A stretch of DNA of 64,000 nt, from NCBI GenBank assembly GCA_027475525.1, contig JAMWFC010000055.1, positions 2,567,042 through 2,631,041 on the forward strand, read 5' to 3'. The DNA comes from Macrolepiota albuminosa. Lineage: Eukaryota; Basidiomycota; Agaricomycetes; Agaricales; Agaricaceae. Both the position numbers and the translations under genes were made by a program. The notes beneath the pieces were generated by a model. That model was not told the DNA's origin. It ran no database searches and saw nothing but the letters and a program-made list of their open reading frames with translations. Shown here one piece after another: positions 1 to 12,250 of this stretch (its first letter is position 1; each line of letters opens with the position of its first letter).

Positions 1-187
1 TGATGCCATCTGTCAGTTGTCATTCTGTCTGCTGTCGGCGCTATCACTGATTGGATCTGCTTCTTGCCATGCACAGCCGTCAAATATTGCCAAAATTGAT
101 TAATTAGCGCATGCTAAGGTATCCTGAGCCTGTGCCGTGTTGCCGTCACCTGCCATTGATGTGCTGATCCTGTATGGGGTCCTATCA
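1..187 (-). repeat. LTR-C 5' end fragment, reverse orientation, cut by window edge
   Basis: Read on the minus strand this begins TGATAGGACCCCATACAGGA, the same start as the LTRs at 27712, 28923 and 37801. It holds the first 187 bp of the roughly 940-bp LTR-C; the rest lies outside the window. It abuts the LINE-2 remnant directly. Confidence 0.85.
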
Positions 188-242
188 CTGTCCTTCTCCT
201 CCTCATCCTTCCCTTCCCGTTCTCTCTCTCTTCTCACCTCCC

Positions 243-1415
243 TCACTCCTGCCTCCCCTCTCCATGTCCCTCCATCCTCCTCCACCAGCTTTCTTTGTCT
301 TCCTCATTTTTTTCGTCATCAATTGTTGGCGTCTCTTTTTGGGCTCTCTTTCTTCCAGTTTTTGTGAATGCTCCAGACTTCTCCAGGAATTTGGCCATTG
401 CTCCAAGTCCCTCTTTTGTTTCCAACAGCTCTCCCAATTCCAGTCGTTCGTCAGCCTCCCGTAGTATATGCCTATATTCTTCGTATCTTGGGCACGCTTG
501 AATTATATGTTCTTGTGTTTGGAACCATTCTCCGCATGGGCAACCTACTGGTTCGTCAGGTACGAATTTAGCATAGTACTCACCAATAAACCCATGTTTC
601 ATTTGGCACTGTGTGAGCCTCCCAATAAACCCATGTTTCATTTGGCACTGTGTGAGCCTCCCAAACACCTCCCTGGGTGTGTGTACTACGTGTTCCCTCA
701 GTTTCCATCTGGGGCACAGTCTGTTAGCTATGGTGAATCCTCCCGTGGGTGGAGCTCTCTGCCAGTCTTCCTTCCACCTTCTAAGAGCCTCCTCTTTCGT
801 TGTCCTCCTCTTCGCGTTGGTTACCATCATGTAATCTTGTGCCCATATCTCCGTCCCCAGCTTTGCTTCCTTGTCTGCTCATTCATTCCCCGCAACGTCC
901 TTGTGTCCTGGGCACCACTCCACACTGATTGTTCATTCCTCATCGCCCTGTAGAAACTCATCCACCGCGTATGTGGTCCTGATCATCTGTCTCTGGCCTG
1001 GTGCCGGTTTTGGTCCGTACACCGACATCACCGCTGCCATGTTGTCAGCAAAAATATGTATGTGCTTTACCTGTTCATGTTGTCTCGTGAATTTTATGGC
1101 TGTCGTCGTGGCCTGCGTCAGTCCCACCAGCTCGGCATCGTAAACCTCTGCTTTATGGCCCATGCCTCCTCTGCTCGAGAAAATTTCTCTTCCCCGGTGA
1201 TAGCCTACTATCCCCCAGCCCGTGTTCTTAATCTCCTTTTCAGGTCCCTCTTCCCGCATCGAGCCGTCCGAGTACACCCATACCCGGGACCCATCGCCTT
1301 CCAGGTCACTTACTCTTTCCCTATGCCTCCTAGCTTCTTCGGCTTTGGTGCTTCCCTTCGGGGCCCTAACAGCGAGAAGTGCCTGGGTTCGGAATAAGCA
1401 TGGAATATTAGTCAT
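243..1415 (-). pseudogene. LINE-2 ORF2 3' part: RNase H and C-terminal region, broken
   Basis: One minus-strand reading frame runs through the interval and is interrupted by two TGA stops (933-935 and about 861). The first part looks like a LINE-type RNase H: a YSDGS motif, a downstream HKAEVYDAELVGL segment, IFADN, and WCPGHKDVAGNE before the second stop, where family members usually read NE-R-ADKEAK. The C-terminal part has a Cys-rich segment (GCPCGEWFQTQEHII) like the zinc-binding tail of fungal LINEs. The missing Arg at the second TGA fits CGA-to-TGA. Upstream EN/RT is absent here, so this is a 3' fragment. It cannot make a full protein. Assignment to the LINE RNase H family is confident; the exact clade is not determined. 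Confidence 0.8.
583..660. repeat. 39-bp tandem duplication (2 units) within LINE-2
   Basis: Units 583-621 and 622-660 are identical apart from the edges. Being 39 bp (13 codons) it keeps the LINE-2 frame and repeats the peptide RLTQCQMKHGFIG. Confidence 0.95.
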
Positions 1416-2058
1416 ATTCCACGCCTAATTCGGCGCAGTATGTGGTAGCTACAGGTGTCGCGCTCTGAGACCAACCGCAGGGTTTGATAACAATCAATTT
1501 GTCGGAGATTCAATTTCTTGTGTAACCGAAACGCCAACCAACCCCCATGCGACCGACGAGGCACATGTTCCGCTGGTAAGCGTTCTCCAGACGGCAGTGT
1601 ATCGGTACACCGTATGGCGCGACGTGCTATTGTCACACAGCCCCACGTTTCTTTCTGCTGCCGCGCTCTACCGTCTTGCATGTGTATAATCCGATGTATG
1701 CTCCAAAAGCCTGGCATCAATAATGGCCAGGAATTTCCAAAATTTCAGTGCACAGGAACTGCACTCGGCTAGCTAGTTACGCCGTGGTTGTGTCATTCTT
1801 GCCAGCACGAGATTGCTTACGCAGATGTTCAATAATGAACTCAGTGGTATTACGTTGCAAGAATGGACCTCTAAAGGTATAAATATGTAGCGACAGCTAA
1901 CATTTAAGTGCAGTAAGGAAAAAAAAAAAACAGGCGAATAAATGAACAATGCGATAAATAGCAATTTAAATGATTCATACAAGTATTTGCTTCCTTTTTG
2001 AAGGCAATGTTCCATTGTTCACTTCCAACTCTCAGAGGTTCCGTCCTCAATGAAGTAT

Positions 2059-3526
2059 CTAGGTGTGCACGCGTGAATGTCGCCCACGTCCTAGCTCGTT
2101 CGACACATAATGCCAGATGTAGTGAGACCAGCCCTCCATGATGCCAGCGCCAGTCATGATGTGGAGACAATCGCTCGTAGTGTGCTAGAAGAAAGGATGA
2201 GGTCGAGGGACGAACGCTTATAATGAGATGCATACCGCGTCGGGCCGTAGGCGCCCAGGTCGCTCGATAGCAAGGTAATGCAGGTCAGGGTATTTTCCGG
2301 GTGTTTCCGTTGGTATTTTCTAAGAGCGTTATTTTTAGTGAAGAACAAGCTTGTAAGAGTTGAACATTTCACACCTCAAATACCTCATTATATCTCCAGA
2401 TGCTCCTCCAGTTGTAGGAATAGCTACCTTCAGGTCGGACTTCCATCCAGGGTTGTTTGATTCTATGACACTCATCGTGTCCGGGAAGGTACGCGCGAAC
2501 CACAACCTGTCTCTTCCTCGCGCCGTGATCCTTCACAGCGGCTTCATCTAAGGCACTCTGGATACCAGTAGCCCACTCTCTCATAGCATGTTCAAAGAAA
2601 TCGATCACACCATCAATGCCGAGCTTCGCACCCTTAAATGCCTGAGGCATGTCTTTCCCATATCCACCAAAAAGTGTGGTCGTCCAATGACCTCCTGTAC
2701 TGACCACAAGTGTACTATATCCGTTTTCAAAGAACAGAGGGAGGTACTCGGTCGGGCTCAAATTCCATGTCGCCTCATCCGAGAACAAGGAAAAATCCGC
2801 GCGAGTGTTCGGGTGAAGAGTGTTATGAAGTTGCACAAGCTCTTCGGGTGTCATGAGAAGATCGATGCGTCGGAAAGTGGCAAGTGGAGTGTTCGTGATG
2901 TTAAAGTTGGGAGGAATGTACATTTCCTTGACAAGCGGCGAGTCGGGGTTCAGGTAGAGATTCTGCGGCCAAGCGCGGTCAAAGTATGAGTTCGGAGTGT
3001 AGGTTGGTGTAGCAATGACGTGTGGGTATAGAAGACATGATAACGAGAAGAAGTGGCCTTCAGTGATAGAGTCGCCGAGCAATAGCCATCCACCCTGCTG
3101 TACCATGTCCCTGACCATGTTCTCCTTGTTCAGCTCACCCAGGCCCTCACACCCATCCTTTGGGCCAACAGTCCATTTGTAGGATTGAGCGTTAGGAAAC
3201 CGGTCCCAGTGGTCAATGTTGTCAGAGGCGAGATGCCAGTAGAACTCGCGCGAGCTGGCACATCCCTCGAAACCGGAGAAAGCAAGTGCTTGAGACTGGT
3301 TTGTCATTTCGGAGATATCCGTGCGGTAATGAGGGCCAGTCCAACGGCCGTTTCCATAGGCTCGAGGTGGGCATTGTCCTGGTATGTAGTCGAAATTGAA
3401 TCCTGTACGTGTGAGGAAGTTGACTGGTGCAAGGACGCTGGGCTTGGTGGAGATGATGAGAAGGAGAGTGCAGGTTGCACCTAACAGAAGAAGTTTGATA
3501 GACGATGACCTGGCTTTGAAGCCCAT
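2059..3526 (-). CDS. GDS-motif membrane-anchored acyl-esterase/acetyltransferase-like protein, copy 1 (3 exons)
   Basis: Exons are 3526-2384, 2319-2236 and 2184-2059; introns are 64 and 51 bp, GT-AG. The product is 450 aa. Residues about 11-30 form a hydrophobic segment after a basic start, suggesting a type II anchor or signal anchor. GDSITEG at 151-157 is the Ser-containing block I of GDSL/SGNH-like and TBL/PMR5-like (PC-esterase) proteins. The last exon supplies D-C-L-H (Asp414, His417), the D-x-x-H block, followed by a GAGIMEGWSHYIW segment. Without splicing the frame stops at GTG TGA after residue 385 and lacks the Asp/His, which supports the introns. Family knowledge suggests O-acetylation or de-acetylation of glycans or cell-wall polysaccharide in the secretory pathway; the substrate cannot be told from sequence. 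An almost identical copy is at 61267-62734. Confidence 0.85.
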
Positions 3527-3599
3527 TGTATCGTCGTGGATTTAGACGAGGAAGAATTCATGGCCACGGAGATGAAAACGGGGATCGCCGTTGATGCAT

Positions 3600-4330
3600 G
3601 ATGTATCGTAAAATCGCACTGTCCTGATCCGCAAATGGTCTACAACTACAGTGCAAGTCACGACCTTGAAATTTCTCCAGCGCCCCATTCGGGTCCCGAA
3701 ATTTTTTTGTAGATTTTTTTCCGATTTTTTTTTTGGGAAAAGAAACCCACCAGAATACATTGATTGGTGCAAGAGAATTTTCCCCAGATACGGTCAGGTC
3801 AAAGCTCTGGTTGAGCAGCTGTCAAAGCTTGGCAATGGGGTTACAAATTAAAGTACTATCTTCCAAAAGAGTACAAGCCATGGCACATGTGTATTGTAGT
3901 CTGAGCTGGCACAAGGATAAGTCCATGCTACATGAAATGCACCCATGCTTGACCACTGTGCAGGTAGCAGCAGAGTGGCTGGAGCTTGTGCAGATAGCAC
4001 AAATGCTATTCAGTTTGCAATTCCTTACTATGTGGCTGTAGTGCTAGCAGTTGTTGCATTGAGTTGGTTCACAAATTTCCTTTCAGATAGTAACCTGGCA
4101 GCCCCCAATAAATATCTGTTTTCTAATCAGGTCATTGGCAGCACATGCATTGTTGCAAGTGATTTTAAATGAGGCAATGAATTGGTTTAGAGAGCATTGG
4201 CTGGGCCATTTGAGCCAAAGGGCTGAGGTGATGAAGTCAGAAATGAGACCATTCTTTCTTGCAGCATATTGCAGAATAGAATATAATGTATTCAGAATGA
4301 GCAACTATAATGTAAACTAAGTTTGAAAAC
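3600..4330. other. Unidentified conserved stretch downstream of the duplicated esterase
   Basis: Present in both duplicate copies. Plus-strand frames contain scattered protein-like pieces (a GKRNPPEYIDWCKRIFPRY segment near 3733 and an EAMNWFREHWLGHL segment near 4170) in different frames with stops between them. This looks like an old coding or transposon remnant that I do not recognise. A/T homopolymers sit at about 3705-3740. Confidence 0.4.
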
Positions 4331-4439
4331 AAAAGATGTTAGTAAGTGTAGATAAGTTATAAATATACTTGCACTTAAGTTTAATGAATGAGACATACAA
4401 TATGACAAGCAATGACATCATCTGAGGTCAGTCAGCATT

Positions 4440-4830
4440 TTGTAAAACACTCCCACTCATCAACATTTGAGGATGGATTCCTAGTTTCGCTTAAAATTTC
4501 ATAAATTTTTCTCAAGGCAGGGCTGTAGTAAAGATGTTTGCAATCATTTCATGAGTAGGTACAAATTCAAGTTTGATGTTTTTTATTCTATATATTTGTT
4601 CTCTAAGGAAATAATATTGAATATTGATATATTTGGCTTGAGTGTGTGATACTGGGTTCTGGGATAAAGCAATGCTTCACTGTTAGAATAGATTATAATA
4701 GCCAATATCTGCAGAAAATTCAGTTCTTTCAGCATAGTCCTGAGCCATATAGCCTTGTGTTGATGACACCAACTGTGGTTGGGTATGCTAGGTGCTACAT
4801 CATGAAACATTGTCCTAGCATGTGGCATAT
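4440..4830 (-). pseudogene. pol: Copia-type pol C-terminus (RNase H tail) remnant
   Basis: The minus strand encodes KYINIQYYFLREQI, then EFVPTHEMIANIFTTALP, then a short tail. This is the characteristic end of Ty1/copia RNase H (IQYHFLRE ... P-T-x-E-M-IAD-x-FTKALP). In-frame TGA and TAA stops follow. The same remnant occurs in the right duplicate at 63590-63958, so it predates the duplication. Confidence 0.75.
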
Positions 4831-5117
4831 TTTAAATTGTGAGGAGTTCTGGCAGAGTCTTGGTGTGCTTGAGACACTAATGTCAAGAGAGGTGCTAGGT
4901 ATGAGCACTCCTGATGCTACCTGACAAACTGTAAATGCTAGTGTTCTGTTGAAGTTATGACAAAAAGATAATATCATATCATAATAATGCCCACTGTTGG
5001 CACTGTAAACAACAAGGATGATAAAGACATTGCTAGTACTGGACTTTTCAGAGAGACAAATTCAGACTGGCAAGTTTGACTGGGGTTCCTATTTGTTGTT
5101 ATTTCCATGATCCAGTA

Positions 5118-5829
5118 CATATACTAACAATATTATAATAACTACTCACCTGGCAGAGAGAGATCCAAAGAGAACAAATCTAGGGATTTTCTATGTCAGG
5201 ATTAACACTTCTGGGGCCTCTGAAGCATGAGAAACAACTGTACAACAAAACCTTAAAAAACTCAAAAATTGACTAAATTAACAATTGCACAAACAAGGGG
5301 CAAATTCTGGCAAACTCTGTTGACACCCGAAATACATGCACCATTGACAAGCATCACATCTCCCCCTTTATCCACCATGGCCAGTGGCTCTAGCGCCAAG
5401 GCCAATAATATTGTTACAAAACCAATCCATTGTTCTCAAATATATATATATACAGACATAGGATACATACACCCTCAGTCAGTTGTAATTGAACTAAGGG
5501 TGAGTACAGACTACATTAATACCAGATAATACTTACTGATATAATTTACCTGACAGACGTTTACTTACTTGTCTGTCAGTATTGGTTATCGAGTTTTAAC
5601 AAACTCTAGCTTATATAAGTAGCCTGTATGTGGTGTTGAAGGGGCCACACTTGTCTGAATGATAGCTAAAGAACCAGAGCACCCCAAAGGCTGAAAGTAG
5701 TATCAATAGATAGTGTTGAAAAAATAAAAGCAGTAAAGTAAAAGAATGACAGAAGAAATAAAAAAATAAATAAAGAGAGAATGAAGGAAGAAGGAGTGAA
5801 AGAGGGAAGAAATAAGGAGTCCCCTGACA
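5118..5829 (-). repeat. LTR-A copy, 3' truncated, split by LTR-D
   Basis: Matches the reverse complement of solo LTR-A at 24545-25062, ending in ...CCCCTGACA at 5829, the complement of the LTR start TGTCAGGGG. The terminal roughly 90 bp at the other end is missing. LTR-D (5318-5601) is inserted inside it. Confidence 0.85.
5318..5601 (+). mobile_element. Solo LTR-D (284 bp) with 5-bp target duplication
   Basis: Begins TGTTGACACC and ends TTTTAACA. It is flanked by the direct repeat AACTC (5313-5317 and 5602-5606) and interrupts an LTR-A copy at CAAACTC|AACTCTAGC. TG...CA ends plus a 5-bp duplication define a solo LTR. Orientation is not fixed by coding sequence. Confidence 0.9.
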
Positions 5830-5899
5830 AATGTTGACTAGTAAATAAGACTTTAAGTTGCTAAAGATAAACTGAGCCAGTAAAAAATAGCCTGCATCT

Positions 5900-6300
5900 C
5901 CAGATCAACTGACAAGAGTAGGCATATCTTGTTTAGTAATGCATTCAGCCTGAGCAGAATCCTATCAGTATGTAGTGTTCAAAAAGACTATGTATTTAGC
6001 CTCAACTGTGGATAGATATTGTGCTACCATTGATGTTGAACTTCTTTCTATCTACTGATGGATTTCCTGTCATGCATATCTTGTGCCCAGCTAGCATCAC
6101 TCCATCTGACCAACTTTATTTCATTATCATTGGAACCTTTGTGCTTTAGTGAGAAGTTCTTACTATTTTTAAAATATCAGAGAATCTTTTTGCAGGCACT
6201 TAAGCACAATAGACTAGGATTTCCAGCAAATTATGCAACAATTGTAACAGATTACAAGATTTAGATGCTAAATTCACATAATAGAACCAGTCCATCTTGG
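5900..6300 (-). pseudogene. pol: Copia RNase H remnant
   Basis: The minus strand at about 6054-6115 reads LVRWSDASWAQDMHDRKSIS, the typical Ty1/copia RNase H opening (GWSDADWA...DRRSTSG). It continues with a decayed S-T-V-E-A-K-Y-I-V-F segment. Frames are broken by many stops. Confidence 0.75.
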
Positions 6301-6631
6301 ATTGACCAGTACTATTAAGTATGAAAATAAGAGCTAAAGCTTATATAAGCTTCAGCCAACAAAATGAATAATAATTTAGGAGCATTACACCTTCTCTTTC
6401 AGACTATGTAATGATCTTAATCATCAGTGAAGTAAGATATATATATATAGTAATAGAAGAAAAAGAATATGATAGTCTATTATACTAGTGCCAGTGTTCA
6501 CTGGCACTGGATTGTCAGAGTTAGCTGCTAGTGGAATAGTAGGGTTGCCTGCTTCATTAACATCTATAAGCTTTTTGGCCAGGCTCACTGGCAAGGGAAC
6601 AATAGCAGCCTGCAGGAGTATAGCATAGTGC

Positions 6632-6657
6632 GCTATGTGGCTACAGCCACATAGCTT
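6632..6657. repeat. Perfect hairpin, 10-11 bp arms
   Basis: GCTATGTGGCT and AGCCACATAGC are reverse complements separated by two bases. The hairpin sits just outside an AT-rich palindrome at the truncated 3' side of Gyp-F. Confidence 0.85.
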
Positions 6658-6735
6658 TTAGTTAGTAGACATAGTTAAAATTATATTATATTTATTATAA
6701 TATAATTTTATTTATATTTTTATAAATATGTACTT
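6648..6735 (+). repeat. AT-rich palindromic repeat, left copy
   Basis: Contains TTATATTATATTTATTATAA within a longer palindrome, preceded by TAGCTTTTAGTTA. The reverse complement of 12825-12912 aligns to it over about 80 bp, including TAGCTTTTA and TTATAAATA outside the palindrome. The two copies therefore form an inverted pair around Gyp-F. Confidence 0.6.
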
Positions 6736-7024
6736 ACAAACCATCAGGCTCCTGCCTGAACCGAGGATAGTCATCAGGATTGGTGATTATCTTGGTGAAG
6801 AGGGAGTCATGTCCATACTCCCATATGACTTCCTTTCAGAAGTCATTTTTTTCCAGGCTAGATGGCTGGGACAAAGGCAATTTGCCTTCTAGCATTTCAG
6901 CCAGAGTAAAGAGTCAATCGGGGTGCTTGGGTTCCCCAGGCAAGGCTGGGTCCATGACCTCATGCTCTTTGAGCAGCTCAGCAGCTATGTCCTGCTCTTC
7001 ACGCTGCTCCCTGAGGCAAGTACT

Positions 7025-8360
7025 TCACCTCCATTCATTGTTGTGCATTGCACGTACATCCAGGACATGTTTCCTGATCTCCTGGTACCAATGGAGAGGT
7101 AAATCCTCCCCATCTGGGTCGATGTGGCAATCTGCCTGCACATACTTATGAGGCTCATGAGCCTCCCTGACTACATCACTCTCAAAGTAGCAAGATAAAC
7201 AGTCTGCTACTTTATTGAGTTCACCTTTAACATAGGTGATGTTGAATTGGTATCTCAACATATAGTTGATCCACCATCACTGACACAGCAACAAGTTCAC
7301 CTGAGTCTTGAAAAACTCAAGCACCTTGTGATTGGTAATGATATGGATGGGGTATCCCATTAGTTTATCCTCCCACTTGAGGAGAGCCTCAAGTATGGCT
7401 AGGGTCTCTAACTCGTGCACAGCATAGTTTTGCTGGGTGGTAGTGAACTTCTTTGACGTGAACCCTGCTGGGCAGCACGTCTGCCAGCTACTTCCCTGGC
7501 CATACATGGTACCAACGCCCATCTTAGACGCATCACAAATGAGCCAAATAGGCTCATTCTATCTAGGGTCAATTGGTCAAATAACCAGAGTCTTTGTACA
7601 GATCTGTTTGACCATTTTGAAGCACTGCTAATGCAGTGGCCTCCAGTTGAACGGTGACCTGTTTTGCATCATAGCCATGAGTAGCCCAGTATAGGCAGTA
7701 ACATTGAGCAAAAAGCTTGATATGTAGTTGACAAGGCCAACAAACCATTGGATGTCATTGTAGTTTTGTGGCATGCGCCACTCCTAAATGTGGTCAAGCT
7801 TGTCCTGATTGGGGTGTATACCCTGCTTATCGATAACATGCCCTAGGCAATCTATACTCTGAGCGTAAAGCTCACACTTTTTTTATTTCAAATACAACTT
7901 GTACTTGCATAGTCATTTAAATATGACTCTGAGGTGCTGCTTGTGCTCCTCCATGAAATCCAAATAGATGAATATGTCATCTAAGTGGATGTGCATAAAA
8001 CGTCCTATTATATCTCAAAATATAGAGGTCATTAACCTCTGAAAGATTGCAGGGACATTACAGTCTCCAATCTGCATTATGTTGCTTGTAAATATGCCCA
8101 TAATCGATGCAAACATGATCTTGGGTACATCTTCAGTGCAAATGCACACCTGCTCATAAACATTCATGAGGTCAATCTTTGAGTGATACTTTGCTCAAGC
8201 TACTACATCTTTTTGTATTACCTCTTGATGTGGTAAAGGAGTTACATCCTTTATAGTATTATTGTTGTGCTGACGTGCATCAAGAGCAGTGCAAAGGGTC
8301 CCGTTCTTCTTTGGGATGCATAGTAATGGTGCAGCCTGAGCAGTGGTGCATGGTGATCAC
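7025..8360 (-). pseudogene. pol: Gyp-F reverse transcriptase and RNase H, decayed
   Basis: RT is recognised from KIDLMNVYEQV, a catalytic HLDDIFIYLD box (normally YLDDIL/FIYSD) and YISSFLLNVT. RNase H shows LICDASKMGVGTMYGQG, FTSKKFTTTQQNYAVHELE and ITYVKGELNKVADCLS. Several in-frame stops (TGA, TAA) break it. The adjoining 8357-8806 frame holds the connection between protease and RT. Confidence 0.8.
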
Positions 8361-8806
8361 CATTGAGCATTCAAATAGCAATTAGTTTTATTGTGTAGTT
8401 GCTTCTGAAGTGTGTGTGGACAGTGCGGCAAGTAGTACTTGTATTGCTTGCTCTTGTCTATGAGATTGATCTCATGGTTTACTTCCAACCATGGTAGGAG
8501 CTCCTCTTTGGTCCCATTGACCATCTTGGCAAATTCTTCTTGCCATTGCTGATGCAACCAAGGTATATCTTTCTCATGAAGGCTCATTGCCTTCTGTTTC
8601 CCCTTCAAACACATCAGAAGAAGTACTTCCACCGTAGCAGATAGTGGCTGAGGCTGCTGTGCATATTGCTCACGTATTGTGAGCACCTGATTAAGACTGT
8701 CATTAGGTATGTGCAGCCTTAGCAGAGGTTCCACTATCGCTGCCCTATGGCCCACGAGGTTTTTCTCTTTACATATAAAGGAATATGCTATGGATACTTT
8801 GTCCAA
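8357..8806 (-). pseudogene. pol: Gyp-F protease-RT connector region
   Basis: An open stretch of 149 codons containing WLHQQWQEEFAKMVNGT and NHEINLIDKSKQYKYYLPHC, resembling the segment before RT in basidiomycete Ty3/gypsy pol proteins (fingers-region approach ...H-x-I-x-L-x-D...). It lies between the protease and RT remnants on the same strand. Confidence 0.55.
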
Positions 8807-9265
8807 TGCTGGCTAGTGATATGCTGGTGTAACAGTCATCTGTCGCTGGTGCACATTTCACACACATGTGGCTGCCACCAGCTCGTTCCACTCCTGTGGC
8901 ATTCAAAGGTCATATGCTTAGTCATACTCAGGAAGGGGAGCTGGTTGCTTCTATAAGGACTGTGTGTCCTCACAATATGAGGCTTCCACCTCTCGGTTGC
9001 TGTCCCTCAAGTCATCTAGCTTGATTTGTGAGGACGTAGGTAGACATACATCTACTGAGTCCTCAAGCTTTCTCACCTTTTGCTGGTGTTTATCTGGAGG
9101 CTTTGCACCTCGAGCATCAGGGGTGAGTATTTGCTCATCTCTTGTCTTGGAGGCTTGATACTCCTCCTTGCTCATCATCACCATGTTGTGGTCTGAGCTC
9201 AGTCCAGGCATAGCCTGTTCTTCCTCATCCACATCCTCCACCGCCGGTGCTTTGCACCAATCAAG

Positions 9266-9700
9266 TCAGGGAGAATCCTTGTGCTTCTCCATAGTGCGGT
9301 GACATTGCAGGCAATTATCAGTGTTGTCTGCTGTAGTTTGTTCTGCTGGGATCACTTTTCCATTCACTAGCACCTGACAGTGCTCAAAGTCTAGCATGAC
9401 TTTGTTATGCTGCATGAATGGCATTCTCAGTATCATGTCATAGTGATAAAAGTTCATTACATCCATATATTCCCAGCTATGTGAGCCCGGTGTCTGGACA
9501 GTTACGTTTGTCTCATACTGCACCATAGCATGGCTCCCTACAGTGTCCAGCTGCAATGCCAATGACATGTCTAACTCCTGTATGGAAATTCCGTACACGC
9601 GAGTAAATTAGGGCGTAATACCCAAAATAGTACTCCCAGAGTCTCATAAAGTCCATGCTTTGTGGCCATTTACATCTACATACAAGATCAGACACTTCTT
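9266..9700 (-). pseudogene. pol: Gyp-F aspartyl protease remnant
   Basis: The minus strand reads VDVNGHKAWTL, a stop, then DSGSTILGITP: the D-S-G active-site box of the retropepsin, just after an in-frame stop. It continues LALQLDTVGSHAMVQYETNV and YDMILRMPFM (normally YDxILGTPFL). The catalytic Asp is still readable, but the frame has at least two stops. Confidence 0.75.
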
Positions 9701-10093
9701 GTCTGCCTGCTTCAATGTAAAGTGCTGCAAAGTGCCCTCTGCTCAACAAAGAGTCATCTTCTTCATCTGTACAACATTATTCTTGTCGTGATCGTTTAAA
9801 GACAGCCAATCTGTCATTGCCACTAGGCACTCAGAGTCGCTGTTGCAACTGTAGTACTTGTTGTCATAGGCATCGTTGTACATGTCCACTGTGACGTACT
9901 CCTCCCCCTTCACCACCACACTCTTGGGCTCAGTGCCTGATGCCTCCTCTGGGGGCTCTTGGTTGCTCATGGAGTGCTCAGCCCCAGACTTGGCAGAGAT
10001 ATCTCTGTCACTCCCACTTGCAGCTACAGTATGTGCGGCACAAAGGTGGGCATGGAGTGTATACCCCTTTCAGGGGGCTCCTGCCCTTGCAGG

Positions 10094-12250
10094 GCAATTG
10101 GTAGCAGAGTGGCCTGGCTGGCCACATGTGAAGCAGGTCTCCATTTGACCAGCTGGGTTAGCCAGCTTGACTTCCAGCCTTGGCTTAGGATGTTCTCTGT
10201 CTGGAGCTCGCTCTGGTCATGGGCGGCTTTGCTTTCAATTCACAGCAAGAGCTTTGCATACTATAAACCGCATGTTGTGGTCACAATCCAAGCCAGCCTT
10301 CTTAGCCAGGAAGGTCTCCACAAGCTGACCTTATGAGGGTGCCCCAGCAGGCGGTAGTCACCTGCTTCCCCCTTTGTGGCCACTACAATGCTCATAGTAG
10401 TTAGCAGTCTTAAGGGACTGCTCATATCTTATAGCATATGCCACAAACTCCTCCACATTGTTGACCTCTGGGAACAGCCTGTCCTCACATATCAGATAGC
10501 GGCTCATGTCTGCTAGGATACCATCCAAGAATGTTTTGAGCATAGTGTACTTGTCCAGGTATACTGCCATATTCTGAGCATGATCATTAAAGGTGTCATA
10601 GAACCCTTGTACATCCAACTTCTTGGTGTACTTGGCAGTCTGAAAGTCCTGCCTTGCATTCGGTAGCGTCAAGGGGTGCATGAATTGATTGTACAGTCCT
10701 GTAAGGACTTCCTTGAATGTCCAATCATACTGGACCCGGTTGACATGCAATACTGCTTGTCAAAACCACCCCATGGCCTCTCCAGTCAAGAACTTGGGCA
10801 GAACAAAAATTTGTTCTTGTTCCATATGGTCACCTCCATATAAGCATATGGCGAGGTGAGTACATATGTCCATTGCCCAGTCCTCCAAGTCACTGAACTT
10901 GGACACGCCTGTATAGGCACAAATATGCCTACTTTCTGCTTTATGCAGCTTCACCCCATTTAGTAACTGTAAGGCTACTCCCAAGGCATCATCAAATACT
11001 CGATTACAATGATTGTGCATGGCTTCATGGTGCATACAAATGGCCTTTTGCTGGCCTGGAGATCTAGTCGCTAAATCAGCAGCTTGAGGAAGTGATTTCC
11101 CTTGTCTACCCTGCAGCAAACGTCCCAAGCCTCCTTGACTGTGGGAATAATTGCCCTCATCTCAGAGAATTGATCTAGGGTGTTTGTTCTGGCCTCTACC
11201 AGAAACATCATGTCTGGTGGTGCCATCTCGATCAAGGAAATCTCCTCGATCATGATTGTTGTGCCGTCCTGATTCTGGAGAAGCTTGATTCTTCTGGCCC
11301 TGTGTTATGAATTGACAATGCATCTCATCAATAGGCTTAGTGCCCTCGAATATAATACCCTGATTGTCAATAAGGGACTGTCCCTTAGTCCTCATATTAC
11401 TATTGCACATATGCTGATACGCAACTCTGTCGCTCAATGTTTCTGCCATTGGTACACATGGCATCAAGGATGCCTCACTCTCTACCTTACAAGCAGTACT
11501 CGCTTGTTCTTCCACACCCAACATTTCTGTCCTAGGGTTTTAGTTATGCATGTGTGGGGGCTCCTCACACCACGCTTGTCCTGCTGGAGTATAAAAGGTA
11601 CTCACTGGTTTTACTTCAGGCACTTCCTGCATCCATGCTAGTGCTTCCACTAGCTTGACTCCAACGTCTTGATTATGATGTGCTGAGCATTCCTTGGACA
11701 TGTGGCTCCAGGGAGTCAACACCCCCGATTGCCTTGCAGCCTTACCCTGCAAATACATCTGGAGTTCTATAGTGATAACTCTCACTATTAAATTAGTATA
11801 TTTAGTACTGAATACAGTGGGCATCTTGTGCTCTTGTTGCCTAAGTGCTACTATATGCGCAGAAGCATAATGCTCAAGTCACACCTGGGTAGTGTATTTC
11901 ATCACCTCTGGATGTAAATTCCAGAACACCTACAAGTGCACAGTGTAAGCAGTTTTCAACCACTGCTCCTCTGCTCTGGCATTGTCATTGCTAAACAACT
12001 TAACCACCTCCTTCAGGAGATCTGCAACCTCCTGGACTTCCTCCACAGCTAGTGTGCATGGGAAACAATTTTCCGTGCTGCCTACTTCGGAAGTCACATC
12101 CTCCTCCAGTACCTCCTCTATGCAGGCATCTACTATCCTGGTGGGCATTGAGCCTACCGCAGCCTGCCTGGCCCCATTACTCTGGCTCAGGGGCATAGAT
12201 TCCCCAGTCCGTACCAACAACTCAGTGTCTTCTGAGGTGCTCTGAGCACC
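10094..12250 (-). pseudogene. gag: Gyp-F gag remnant with CCHC zinc knuckle
   Basis: A capsid-like stretch lies at 10358-10750 (DWTFKEVLTGLYNQFMHPL, YDTFNDHAQNM, IRYEQSLKTANYYEH). A zinc knuckle C-FT-C-GQPG-H-SATN-C (C-x2-C-x4-H-x4-C) lies at 10135-10094. Upstream frames (10760-11128, 11162-11524, 11540-11824, 11930-12220, 12270-12494) are consecutive low-complexity gag-like pieces in shifting frames. Confidence 0.7.

Larger units (their letters stand above)
1455..4820 (+). repeat. Segmental duplication, left copy
   Basis: This 3.3-kb segment recurs in the same orientation at 60677-63958. It contains an esterase gene, its flanks and an old Copia remnant. Differences are scattered substitutions and small indels; for example about 39 bp around 4346-4390 is missing in the right copy. 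The right copy is interrupted by LTR-A at 63959, so the original right border may lie further on. Confidence 0.95.

Noticed and set aside
2588..3484. Plus-strand frames across the esterase
   Set aside because: Antisense shadows of a well-supported spliced gene; same shadows appear in the second copy.
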